Source: DRPG01 sp964655065
GTDB taxonomy: Bacteria; Myxococcota_A; UBA796; GCA-2862545
Length of the DNA stretch: 64,000 bases
Direction: 5' to 3'
NCBI GenBank assembly: GCA_964655065.1
Contig: CAZZLC010000016.1
Location: 62,001 to 126,000 of the forward strand
This document shows, in pieces, positions 1 through 8,220 of the stretch. Each line of letters starts with the position of its first letter. Positions within the stretch are counted from its first letter, which is position 1. The translations under genes were made by a program, and so were the position numbers. The notes beneath the pieces were generated by a model that saw only the letters and a program-made list of their open reading frames with translations, was not told the DNA's origin and ran no database searches.

Positions 1-483
1 GTCGGCGAACTGGGCCGCCAGGTGTCGGTGGGCCGCGTCGTGCTTGGCCACCACCATCAGGCCCGACGTGCCCTTGTCGAGCCGGTGGACGATGCCGGGC
101 CGAAGCTCGCCGCCCACCCCCGACAGCCCTCCGAGCTCGTGGAGCAGCGCGTTGACCAGGGTGCCGTCCGGGTGCCCGGGGCCGGGGTGGACCACCATCC
201 CCGGGGCCTTGTCGATCACGGCGAGGTCGTCGTCTTCGTGGACGATGTCGATCGGCAGGTCCTGGGCAACCACCTCGGTCGGCCTGGGCTCGGGAACCTC
301 GATCTCGACGACCGCTCCGGGGTCCGGGGTCGCGGCGGGGCGGGTCGCCGGTCTGCCGTCGATGGTCACCCCGCCGTCGCGCACCAGCCGCGCGGCTCGG
401 GTGCGGGACACCTCGGGCAGATGGTCGGCGATCAGGACGTCGATGCGCTCGGCAGAAGCGGCGACGAAGCGGTGGCGAGGCAT
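1..483 (-). CDS. RluA-family 23S rRNA pseudouridine synthase, C-terminus cut by window edge
   Basis: This protein should isomerise uridine to pseudouridine in ribosomal RNA. The visible 161 codons hold an N-terminal S4-type RNA-binding domain (about residues 12-65) and then the start of the catalytic domain with motif HRLDKGTSG at 133-141, where D136 is the expected catalytic aspartate. An S4 domain followed by this motif is the layout of RluD/RluC-type enzymes; the exact target uridine cannot be told from half a protein. The ATG at 481-483 lies 22 bases after the selA stop, so it is probably the last visible gene of the same minus-strand transcript. The rest of the catalytic domain lies outside the window. 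Confidence 0.88.
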   Translation of the reverse strand, partial: MPRHRFVAASAERIDVLIADHLPEVSRTRAARLVRDGGVTIDGRPATRPAATPDPGAVVEIEVPEPRPTEVVAQDLPIDIVHEDDDLAVIDKAPGMVVHPGPGHPDGTLVNALLHELGGLSGVGGELRPGIVHRLDKGTSGLMVVAKHDAAHRHLAAQFAD

Positions 484-505
484 GAGCCGCCCGTATCCAG
501 CGCAG

Positions 506-1834
506 TCAGGAGGTGAGCCAACCCTCGACCCGGGCCGCGATGGCGGCGACGTCCTGGTCGGAGAGGGTGCGGACGTCGAACTGCACGGCCCCGTCCACCA
601 CCCTGGACACCACGGGAGGCACGCCGGTGCGCAGCGCACGGGCGGCCCGATCTGGACGGGCGGGGCGCCACTGCACGGCCACGGCCGCGATGGGCTGCAT
701 GGGTCGCGACCCGCCTCCCACGTAGCCGACGTCGTCGACGATGGTGCACTCGGCGCCGACGGCCGCCAGCGCCTCGTGGAGCGCTGCCGCTCGGGCCTGT
801 AGCACGTCGGGATCCGAGAGCGCCATCGCGGCCACGGGGGAGGCTCGTCCAGCGAGGTGGTCGCCGAGGGTCGCTTCGAGCGCGGCGAGCACGACTTTGT
901 CCACCCGGAGCGCCCGATAGAGGGGATGGCGTCGCAGACGCTGGATCAACTCGGCTCGACCCGCGAGAATCCCCGCCTGGGGCCCCCCGAGGAGCTTGTC
1001 GCCCGAGAAGCAGACGACGTCGACTCCGGCGGCGATGACCTCCTGAACGGGCTCCTCGCCGAGTGCCGGATCGAGGCACCCCGACCCGAGGTCCTCGACG
1101 AGGACGACGTCGTGCTCCCGCGCGAGCGCGACCAGCGCGGCTCGATCCGGGGTCTCGGTGAAGCCCGTGATCCGGAAGTTCGAAGGGTGAACCCTGAGAA
1201 TCACCGCCACATCAGCGTCGATGGCGGCACCGACGTCGCTCGCGCGGGTGCGATTGGTGGTGCCGACCTCCCGCAGCCGGGCACCACCCGACGCGATCAC
1301 GTCCGGCACCCTGAAGGACCCCCCGATCTCCACGAGCTCCCCGCGGCTCACGATGACGTCGCGGTCGCGAGCGAGGGCGGTGAGGGCGAGGAGCACCGCT
1401 GCGGCGCAGTTGTTGACCACGATGGCGTCCTCGGCGCCGGTGAGCAGCTGCACCTGGGTCGCGACGCCGGAGAGTCGCCCTCCGCGTTGCCCCGTGGCGA
1501 GCTCCATCTCGAGATCGCAGTACCCGCTCGCCCGCAGCGCGGCCTCCCGGGCCGACGCCGACCACGGCGCTCGCCCGAGGTTGGTGTGCACGACGATGCC
1601 GGTCGCGTTGATCACGGTTCGTAGGCGGCCCTGGTCGAGACGTCTGGCCCATCGTCTCGCGACGTCCGCCAGATCGGCGTCGAAGCCCTCGCCGGCCACG
1701 ATCGCGCTCCGGGCTTCCTCGATGGCCCGCCGAGCGGCGTGGACGGCGATCCGCTCGGGGACCCCTTCGAGCGAGCGCGCCAAGGCGTCCACCGCGGGAA
1801 GCGAGCGGAGCTTCGCGACCTGCGCCTCGGTCAA
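506..1834 (-). CDS. selA: L-seryl-tRNA(Sec) selenium transferase (SelA)
   Basis: A PLP enzyme that converts Ser-tRNA(Sec) to Sec-tRNA(Sec), using selenophosphate, so the organism should make selenoproteins. The 442-residue product matches the family length (E. coli about 463). It carries the family's N-terminal helical region, the motif NATGIVVHTNLGRAP, and the PLP lysine K280 in SGDKLLGGPQAG. The open frame extends far upstream, but the TTG at 1832-1834 overlaps the stop of the glycosyltransferase gene as TTGA and gives a natural N-terminus (M-TEAQVAKLRSLP), so I chose it. No selB, selD or tRNA-Sec gene is visible here. fdhD 4.6 kb away fits a selenium-dependent formate dehydrogenase elsewhere in the genome (inference). 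Confidence 0.95.
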   Translation of the reverse strand: MTEAQVAKLRSLPAVDALARSLEGVPERIAVHAARRAIEEARSAIVAGEGFDADLADVARRWARRLDQGRLRTVINATGIVVHTNLGRAPWSASAREAALRASGYCDLEMELATGQRGGRLSGVATQVQLLTGAEDAIVVNNCAAAVLLALTALARDRDVIVSRGELVEIGGSFRVPDVIASGGARLREVGTTNRTRASDVGAAIDADVAVILRVHPSNFRITGFTETPDRAALVALAREHDVVLVEDLGSGCLDPALGEEPVQEVIAAGVDVVCFSGDKLLGGPQAGILAGRAELIQRLRRHPLYRALRVDKVVLAALEATLGDHLAGRASPVAAMALSDPDVLQARAAALHEALAAVGAECTIVDDVGYVGGGSRPMQPIAAVAVQWRPARPDRAARALRTGVPPVVSRVVDGAVQFDVRTLSDQDVAAIAARVEGWLTS

Positions 1835-3504
1835 GGATCGGTCCGCGGCGCGAGGATCTCGGTGACGCGGACGCGGTAGCCCGTCAACGGCACGAGCCCC
1901 TGAGCTCTCACCGACAGCCGATCCTTGCGCTGATAGTCCCGGCGGTCGATCCGCCAGTTGCTGTGGTTCGGCAGCTGGATGCGGCTGTTCCTGGTGCCCT
2001 GGATGGCGCAGGGCCAGTACCCGTCGTGGGCCGCTTGGCGCAACATGCCCACGTTCTCTTCGACATAGGGTCCTGCTGCGTGGTCGAGGTCCCACAGCCC
2101 GATGAGGTGGATGCTCGGGGGACGTCCGAGCTGCGCCGGGATCCACGCCGCGGTGGGCGCGAGGATGCGTCCCTCGGGACACTTCTCCTCGAGCTCCTCG
2201 AGCAGGAGCTGCCCCGCGGTGATGCGGGCCGGACTCGGGCGCACCGAGTCCAGGTCGACCGTGCGCAGGAGCCAACCGATCTGCATCGCCGCGACCACGA
2301 GCCCGACCCAGGGCAGCTCGGGACGGTCGCTGCGCCGAAGCGCCCAGCCGAGCCCGAGTCCGAGCCCCGCCGACACCGTCCAGTGGGCGGGCATCACCAC
2401 GTTCATGAAGCCGCCGTGGTGAGCCCGCATGAGCGCGGCGACGAGCAAGGACAAGCCGACCGTGCCCACCGCTCCGACGAGTCGCCAGTCCAGCCCACGG
2501 TTCGCGACGAGAGCCACCGTGGCGCCGAGGGCGGCGGCAAGCGCCGCGTAGGTGCCGGCGAGGCTCTGCCACGTGCCGGGAACCCCTTGCACGCCGGGCA
2601 ACCAGGCGCCGACGATCGCGGCGACGACAGCGACCACCAGAGTGCCCCCGAGGAGGCGGGTGCGTCGCGGTTCGGACGCCACCGCCATGCCGAAGAGCCA
2701 GCCAGCCAGACCCACGAGGCTCGGCAGCAACACCACGCCGAGCTCGCCGGGCATCCCGATCCAGAACCGATTCCACACCATGGGGTGCGAACCGGGCACG
2801 CCGAGGACGTAGGTGAGGAAGCCCCCGCCCGAGCGCCACTGGAACAGGGCCGTCATCAGCAGCGCGGGACCGGCGGACGCCAACGCGAATCGCTGAGCCA
2901 CGGGCAGTCCGGAGCGCAACGTGATCATCGCGAGGAGGGGCAGCCCGAACGTCGCGAAGTTGTGCTTGACCAGGAAGGCGGCGCACAGAAGGAGCCCGCT
3001 CGCGGTCTCTGCCCCGCGAACCCGCTCCGCCGCGAGCACCACGCTCCAGGCGAGCAGCGCGAGAGCCAGCGCATCGGGGCGGACGATGTCGTAGAACCCG
3101 CCCGACGCCCGGTACAGGCCGAGGAAACAGGCGGCACCGACGATACCTGCCGTCCAGGAGCCGACCTGGCGCCAGGCGAGCGTCACGATGGCCCCCGCCG
3201 AGGCGAGGGTCGAGACAGCGGAGACCGCGCGGCCCACGGGATAGTCGAGGCCGAACACATCACCGAGGGCGGCGACCAGGGCCGAGTACCCGGGGGGATA
3301 GACGAAGGCCACGAAGTCGGGGCTGGGAGGGCCGTAGAGCGGCAGGCCGCGCTGGAGACGCCACGCGTGGGCCAACATGCCCCCCTCCATCCACTCGAGG
3401 TCGAACGGATAGAACAGGCGCGCCCAGAACGTCTCGCCGATCTGGGCTCCGAGGATGACGGCGGCCACGACCACCGCACCCAGGGCGACGCGCTGCACGA
3501 TCAC
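1831..3504 (-). CDS. Polytopic membrane glycosyltransferase-like protein (GT-C/ArnT-like)
   Basis: A 557-residue integral membrane protein with many hydrophobic helices. Near the N-terminus is a periplasmic loop with acidic residues (DLEWMEGG) and later YPPGYS, a layout typical of GT-C sugar or polyprenyl-phosphate-dependent transferases (PMT/ArnT superfamily). The donor and acceptor are unknown. I chose the GTG at 3502-3504, which overlaps the preceding stop as GTGA and starts just before the first membrane helix; an in-frame ATG at 3549 would add 15 arginine-rich residues. It ends in a TTGA overlap with selA, so the two are translationally coupled although their functions seem unrelated. 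Confidence 0.75.
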   Translation of the reverse strand: MIVQRVALGAVVVAAVILGAQIGETFWARLFYPFDLEWMEGGMLAHAWRLQRGLPLYGPPSPDFVAFVYPPGYSALVAALGDVFGLDYPVGRAVSAVSTLASAGAIVTLAWRQVGSWTAGIVGAACFLGLYRASGGFYDIVRPDALALALLAWSVVLAAERVRGAETASGLLLCAAFLVKHNFATFGLPLLAMITLRSGLPVAQRFALASAGPALLMTALFQWRSGGGFLTYVLGVPGSHPMVWNRFWIGMPGELGVVLLPSLVGLAGWLFGMAVASEPRRTRLLGGTLVVAVVAAIVGAWLPGVQGVPGTWQSLAGTYAALAAALGATVALVANRGLDWRLVGAVGTVGLSLLVAALMRAHHGGFMNVVMPAHWTVSAGLGLGLGWALRRSDRPELPWVGLVVAAMQIGWLLRTVDLDSVRPSPARITAGQLLLEELEEKCPEGRILAPTAAWIPAQLGRPPSIHLIGLWDLDHAAGPYVEENVGMLRQAAHDGYWPCAIQGTRNSRIQLPNHSNWRIDRRDYQRKDRLSVRAQGLVPLTGYRVRVTEILAPRTDP

Positions 3505-4025
3505 GAGAAGCCCCAGAGATCGAGCGCGAGCTTCCAGGCGAGGCGCCAATTGGTCAGGATCGGCCAGAAGAAGATCGACAGGCCGAACGCGCCGGCCAGG
3601 AACACGCTGAGCGGGGCGACGATGCCGAGGGTGAGGACGGTGCTCTGAAACAGCGTTCGCACGGGCTTCAGCTCGAAGCGCCGGCGCAGGGTCTGCGCGA
3701 CGAACGGCTGGATCTGGTCCACCGACAGCGTCTCGTAGGGACCTCGGAGCGTCTGGTCGGGCTCGAGCGCGACCTCCACTCCTCCGATCTCGATGCGGTA
3801 GCCTGCCCCCGGCAGGTCGCTGTCAGGCGGAGCCAGCAGCGGCTGGGCGCAGTGCGGGCAGCTTCCGACCACCTTCACCTCGCCGCGCGCCGCTCGAGCG
3901 AGGTGAGGCCAGGCTTGGCGATCGGCGTCGACGGGGCGACGGCCACCACCCTCGGTGACCACGCGGGCGCCGCCCTCGTCGCGGATCTCCAGCCGATGAC
4001 ACGTCGGACAACGGACCTCTGCCAT
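3501..4025 (-). CDS. Zinc-ribbon protein with C-terminal membrane segment
   Basis: A 174-residue protein of unknown function. Two CxxC pairs (C6/C9 in CPTC and C56/C59 in CPHC) frame an N-terminal zinc-ribbon-like domain. A middle soluble part contains GPYETLSVDQIQPF, and a strongly hydrophobic stretch near residues 130-155 is likely one membrane segment or a hairpin. Its stop overlaps the start of the membrane glycosyltransferase (GTGA), so the two are probably co-translated, and this may be an accessory of that enzyme. The start is the ATG at 4023-4025. Confidence 0.7.
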   Translation of the reverse strand: MAEVRCPTCHRLEIRDEGGARVVTEGGGRRPVDADRQAWPHLARAARGEVKVVGSCPHCAQPLLAPPDSDLPGAGYRIEIGGVEVALEPDQTLRGPYETLSVDQIQPFVAQTLRRRFELKPVRTLFQSTVLTLGIVAPLSVFLAGAFGLSIFFWPILTNWRLAWKLALDLWGFS

Positions 4026-4109
4026 GGTCTCCTCGTAGGATGGTTGAGAGGCCTCTCGTATCGACCGGCAGGCCCCTGCGTGGCCGCCGCACCTGGGTGC
4101 AGGCGACCG

Positions 4110-6347
4110 TCAGGCGCCGGGCTCTCCGGACGCGGGCGCAGCGTCATCGGACGTCGGTGGACGCAACGCCTCTTCGACATCGGACGGAGGCCCATCGGGA
4201 GCGTCAGGGGTTGCCGGGCTTGCCTCGGGTGCAGCTGGAGTCGAGACTCCCCCGGACGCATCCCCGTTCGCCGGTGCGGTGCCGTTCTCGCCCGGAGCGC
4301 CAGCGTCAGCCGCGAAGTCCGCCAGGGCCGTCTGGAGAGCCGCGGTCGCCTCGGGCGTCCACGCGATGCCCGCCGGGGCGCCCGAGAGTCCGCCCCACCA
4401 GCCGACGAGCTCCTCGTCGTTGGCGAGAACCACCGCGCGCTCGTGCTCCTCGAGCAGGAGCAGCGGGATGGCAGCTCGCCCCTCGGCCGGCAGGTCGGCC
4501 ACGAACCACAGCTCACCGCGCTGGTCGCCCCGACGCACCAGCAGCCGCCACAGACCGTTCAGCGAGTCCGAGAGCGTCTGGACGGCGGGATGGTTGCGCG
4601 ACTCGCGGCGGGTCGGTCCCTGCAGCACACGGTGGAGGGACCAGCCGTCGGAGAGAGCCGCGCGGGCCACCTCGATGACCCCGGAGATGCCCGGTCCGCC
4701 GAACCGCGCCGCCGCCGGGCCCGACTCCACGAGCGCCTGCGTCTTGGGGCCGTTCGCTGCCGTGCGGACGGCGAGCGTCGTGCCCTCGGGAATCACCTGG
4801 TCGGCGGGAACGGCCTCGTGGATGGCGCCGAGCAGGGCTGCCGTGCGCTCGTCGTCGAGCTCGAGCTTGATGACAGACCGCAGGGCACGGTCGGGACGAC
4901 GGAACCGCTGCACCGCCTCCACCACCGCTCCGGGCTGGAACGGGTCGGACTGGAGCGCAGCGACGAGCTGGCTCGGAGGCGTCAGCCCGGACGACTCCGC
5001 GTTCACGGGCCCGCTGACCGCCTTGGCGGCAGCCACGATCGTCGCGTCGTCGCCATCCTGCTCGAGCGCGCCCAGACCCTGGGCCCGCACGGCCTCGCGC
5101 AGCGCCTCGTTGCCGAAGCCCGTGCCCAGGAACAGCGTGTGCGGGGAGAGGCTCACCATCCGCGAGGCCAGCGTCTCCGCAAGACCGCTCGGGTAGGGCT
5201 CGGTCGAGTGAGGGCCGACCGCTACCATGCGCTCGATGCCGTCGCCGTCGGTGAAGCGAAGGGTCCAGAGCTTGCGGTCGTCGGGCTCGTCTCGCGCGAG
5301 CACGCCCCGTCGGAGTGATCCGACGGTGTAGCCCTCGGCCAGCAGGTGCTTCAGCAAGGGCAGCAGGCGCTCGAAAGGCCACTCGTTGTACGCCTTGACC
5401 GCGATCGCGGACTGCTCCCGGAGGTCGGAGAGCGCCTGCCGGGTGCGCTCCCCGTCGGTTGCCGCGAGCGCACGACCGACGAAGCCGACCAGCCAGGGCG
5501 CGGGGACGTCCTTGCCGGAGGTCGCGACGTGGTGCCGAAGGGCGGTCTCGGCCAGCTCGTCGATGCGATCGGGATGCGCCTCGGCGAACTGCTCGAGGAC
5601 GCGGATCCGCGCGGGACGTCGGGTGGGGACCGGCTGGCCCACCAACTTGGACAGCGGGTCGTCACCGGACGGAGGGGCTTCGCGGGTGGCCTGGCGGAGC
5701 CCCGCCGCCTGGGCAAGGTCGTCACGCAGCCGCTCGAGCACCGCGCGGTCGACGTCGCCGCCAGCCAGGGCGATGGAGAGCTCGGCGTAGGTGCGGAGGA
5801 CGGCTGCCGAGGGACCCCGAGCGCCCTCGAGCGCGCGCAGCACACCAGCGAAGTCCCCGTTCTGCGCGGCTGTCTTGGCCTCTTGCGTGGAGTTCGGCTT
5901 TCCTCCGCCCCGCGGCTCGCGGTCACGCGCGGGCCGGTCCGAGCGCTCCGACCGCTCCGGGCGGTCGGTCCGGCCACGCCGCTCGCCACGCTCGCCACGT
6001 TCTCCGCGGTCGCGTCCCCGGCCTCGGCGAGCCCCGGTCTGGCTCATCTCGGGAACGTCCTCGCCGAGGCTCGTGAGCAGCGCTCTGGCGGACGCGGTGG
6101 CCTCGTCGGTCGGCTTCGGCGGGGTGCGGAACAGCGACGCGAGCGAGCGCGCCTCGGCGACGGCCTGGCCGTGATTGCCGAGCTTCTGGTGCAGGCGGGC
6201 GATGGTGTAGGTCGCGCGTCGGGTGGCGACGACGTCGGACAGGTGGCGGGCGCGCCAGACCGCGAGATCGGCCAGCAGCGCGCGTTGATCCTCGACCGAC
6301 TGGGCCCGGCCCATGCGGTCACTCCACATCTCAAGCGCATCACTCAT
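4110..6347 (-). CDS. Large unrecognised protein with Arg/Glu-rich linker and acidic tail
   Basis: I do not recognise this 745-residue protein. The N-terminal 100 residues are helical and TPR-like. A charged, low-complexity linker of RGER/RPERSER type follows (about 107-150), then a long mixed alpha/beta region, and finally an Ala/Pro/Asp/Glu-rich, probably disordered tail from about 665. There is no signal peptide or membrane segment, so it should be cytoplasmic. The ATG at 6345-6347 has a good AAGGAAG ribosome binding site six bases upstream. It stands alone, 84 bases before the zinc-ribbon gene on the same strand. The basic linker could bind RNA or acidic partners, which is only a guess. 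Confidence 0.7.
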   Translation of the reverse strand: MSDALEMWSDRMGRAQSVEDQRALLADLAVWRARHLSDVVATRRATYTIARLHQKLGNHGQAVAEARSLASLFRTPPKPTDEATASARALLTSLGEDVPEMSQTGARRGRGRDRGERGERGERRGRTDRPERSERSDRPARDREPRGGGKPNSTQEAKTAAQNGDFAGVLRALEGARGPSAAVLRTYAELSIALAGGDVDRAVLERLRDDLAQAAGLRQATREAPPSGDDPLSKLVGQPVPTRRPARIRVLEQFAEAHPDRIDELAETALRHHVATSGKDVPAPWLVGFVGRALAATDGERTRQALSDLREQSAIAVKAYNEWPFERLLPLLKHLLAEGYTVGSLRRGVLARDEPDDRKLWTLRFTDGDGIERMVAVGPHSTEPYPSGLAETLASRMVSLSPHTLFLGTGFGNEALREAVRAQGLGALEQDGDDATIVAAAKAVSGPVNAESSGLTPPSQLVAALQSDPFQPGAVVEAVQRFRRPDRALRSVIKLELDDERTAALLGAIHEAVPADQVIPEGTTLAVRTAANGPKTQALVESGPAAARFGGPGISGVIEVARAALSDGWSLHRVLQGPTRRESRNHPAVQTLSDSLNGLWRLLVRRGDQRGELWFVADLPAEGRAAIPLLLLEEHERAVVLANDEELVGWWGGLSGAPAGIAWTPEATAALQTALADFAADAGAPGENGTAPANGDASGGVSTPAAPEASPATPDAPDGPPSDVEEALRPPTSDDAAPASGEPGA

Positions 6348-6491
6348 GCGGTTCTTCCTTCGAGACCGGCCTTCGTCACGAGAACGCAGGCCCCTGCGCG
6401 GACGGGCAACGTCCGGTTGGTGCTGGAGCCGGGTCCGTCCGGCCGCAGCGGTACGATGACAGTGCTACACCGCGTAACACGGGGCGTATCG

Positions 6492-7283
6492 ATGGCCGAT
6501 CATCAGAGGAGCACGGTCGTCCGCGCGACGAGGCGCCGGTCGGAGTCCTGGCGGAACGACGAGCTGGTCGTGGAAGAACCCCTCGAAATCCGCGTGGAAG
6601 ACGAACCGCTCGTGGTCACCATGCGGACCCCCGGCGACGACCACGCGCTCGCAGCCGGGTTCCTCTACACGGAGGGCGTGGTCGATGGGCTCGACGATGT
6701 CGCCGCGCTCGACCACCTCGCCGGCCTGGGCGGCGAGAACACCGTGCAGGTGAGGCTGGCCAGCGGGGTTCAGGCCCATCTCGAGGCCCTGCGGCACGCG
6801 CAGCGCCGCGTGGTCGCGACCAGCGCCTGTGGAGTCTGCGGGAAGAGCCGACTGGACCAGGTGGAGATTGCCGCCTCGGTCGAGGTGGTGCCGGTCGACG
6901 TCGATCCGCTCGTTCTCGAGGGCCTACCGCGTCGTCTACGCGAGGCCCAGGCGGTGTTCCGGCGCACGGGAGGGCTGCACGGAGCCGCGCTCCTGGCCCC
7001 CGACGGCACGCTCGACGAGGTCCGCGAGGACATCGGGCGCCACAACGCGGTCGACAAGGTGATCGGGGCTCGGTTCCTCGCCGACGACGTTCCCGTCCGG
7101 GACCGCTTCCTGGTGATCAGCGGGCGGGCCGGGTTCGAGATTGTCCAGAAGGCGAGGGTCGCCGCGATACCGGCCGTGATCGCTTTCGGGGCGGCGTCGT
7201 CTCTGGCGGCGGCGCTCGCCGAGCGGTCGGGGATGGCGCTCTTCGGGTTCGTCCGCGACCACGGGTGGACCCAGTACGCCTGA
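6492..7283 (+). CDS. fdhD: FdhD, sulfur carrier for formate dehydrogenase
   Basis: FdhD moves sulfur from the cysteine desulfurase IscS to the molybdenum cofactor of formate dehydrogenase, making that enzyme active. The 263-residue product has the family motif ACGVCGK with C113 and C116 as the conserved pair, and the C-terminal motifs REDIGRHNAVDK and SGRAGFEIVQK. The ATG at 6492 gives a family-like N-terminus; an in-frame ATG at 6456 would add twelve residues. No dehydrogenase subunit lies beside it. Together with selA upstream it points to a formate dehydrogenase outside the window, possibly containing selenocysteine. Confidence 0.93.
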   Translation: MADHQRSTVVRATRRRSESWRNDELVVEEPLEIRVEDEPLVVTMRTPGDDHALAAGFLYTEGVVDGLDDVAALDHLAGLGGENTVQVRLASGVQAHLEALRHAQRRVVATSACGVCGKSRLDQVEIAASVEVVPVDVDPLVLEGLPRRLREAQAVFRRTGGLHGAALLAPDGTLDEVREDIGRHNAVDKVIGARFLADDVPVRDRFLVISGRAGFEIVQKARVAAIPAVIAFGAASSLAAALAERSGMALFGFVRDHGWTQYA

Positions 7284-7444
7284 ACCACCCAGGCGCACGT
7301 CGCGTCAGCGGTCGCGGGCCCTGGGTCGGAGCTCGTGAGGTTTCCCGGGAGAGAACACGGTTCGTGGTGAGGCGGCCATTTCCTGACGGGACGCAGCGGG
7401 ATCCCTGTGTTCCACTGTGACGGAGATCTCGTACCGGAGGCCCC

Positions 7445-7750
7445 ATGTCGGCCGAAGATGAAGATGTAACCGACAACATCCCTGTTCCGGTGACCGCGAC
7501 GTCCCGGGCCGCCCCGCCCGTGGCGATCGACCTCGGCGGCTCGGTCACGAAGGGTCGGCTCCGTGGCGTGTCCGGCGACGCCATCACCGTCGTCAGCGAT
7601 GCCGCGCTGACCATGGACGCCCAGGTTCAGGTCGAGTCGGGCGGCGTGGCCAGCACCGGCATGGTGATCTGGACCCGCACCGAGGGCGACGATCACGTCA
7701 CGGGCATCGAGATCCTCGGTGGCGCCGAGGAGTGGGCCAAGCTCGTCTGA
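7445..7750 (+). CDS. Small PilZ-like beta-barrel protein
   Basis: A 101-residue soluble protein. After about 25 disordered residues comes a beta-rich domain containing LGGSVTKGRLRGVSGDAITV and ending in a strand with VTGIEIL. This resembles a minimal PilZ domain, which in other bacteria binds cyclic di-GMP, but I cannot see the usual N-terminal RxxxR motif, so c-di-GMP binding is doubtful. The ATG has a strong GGAGG site six bases upstream. It converges with the next gene, with six bases between the stop codons. Confidence 0.6.
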   Translation: MSAEDEDVTDNIPVPVTATSRAAPPVAIDLGGSVTKGRLRGVSGDAITVVSDAALTMDAQVQVESGGVASTGMVIWTRTEGDDHVTGIEILGGAEEWAKLV

Positions 7751-7756
7751 GCGTCG

Positions 7757-8170
7757 TCAGAACAGGGAGCGCTGGGGAGGAGCGGAGTCCTCGAGCAGCT
7801 CCTGCACCAAGGCATGCTCGTCGGCGGACAGGCGGTAGCCGCGCCGGCTCCCCTCGCGGAGCAGCTTGCGTACGAGCTCGCGCCAGTCGTCCTCGGACTG
7901 GAGCGCCTCGCTGGCCGTACGCGCCTTCTGCGACATGCGGTGGGCAAACGCCTCTTCGGTGCAGCGGAGGGCGCCCCGAACCACGAACCGCCCTTCCTCG
8001 TCGCGGTGCACCAGCACGCCGATCAGCCGCTTGCTCACGTACGTTCGGATGGACGACTCGCTGTAGCCGGTAGCTACGGCGAGAGCGGCGAGGTCGAGGG
8101 AGTGGCCGAGCCGCTCGGCTTCGCGGAGGCCCAGGAGGAGCTGTCGCTGTCGTTCGGAGAGTGCCGCCAT
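7757..8170 (-). CDS. Small winged-helix/HTH-like protein
   Basis: A 137-residue protein of unknown function. Residues 1-50 look like a helix-turn-helix (SERQRQLLLGLREAERLG, then AVATGYSESSIRTYVSKRL, where a recognition helix is plausible), followed by a short beta wing and a charged helical C-terminus. It may be a DNA-binding regulator, but no family was recognised. Its ATG has a GGAAGG site upstream, and it is divergent from the sulfatase-superfamily lipoprotein with only 50 bases between starts, so it may act on that promoter. Confidence 0.6.
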   Translation of the reverse strand: MAALSERQRQLLLGLREAERLGHSLDLAALAVATGYSESSIRTYVSKRLIGVLVHRDEEGRFVVRGALRCTEEAFAHRMSQKARTASEALQSEDDWRELVRKLLREGSRRGYRLSADEHALVQELLEDSAPPQRSLF

Positions 8171-8208
8171 GGTGTGCCTTCCGCGGGACGATACCCACGA
8201 GCCGAGAG

Positions 8209-8214
8209 TATAGT
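8209..8214 (+). promoter_or_regulatory. Putative -10 box of a leaderless promoter
   Basis: TATAGT lies exactly six bases before the ATG at 8221 and no ribosome binding site precedes that ATG. This spacing would place transcription start at or next to the start codon. The -35 region (about 8185-8190, GGGACG) matches the consensus poorly. The same arrangement occurs before the polymerase-like gene at 18047. Confidence 0.35.
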
Positions 8215-8220
8215 GCGCGC

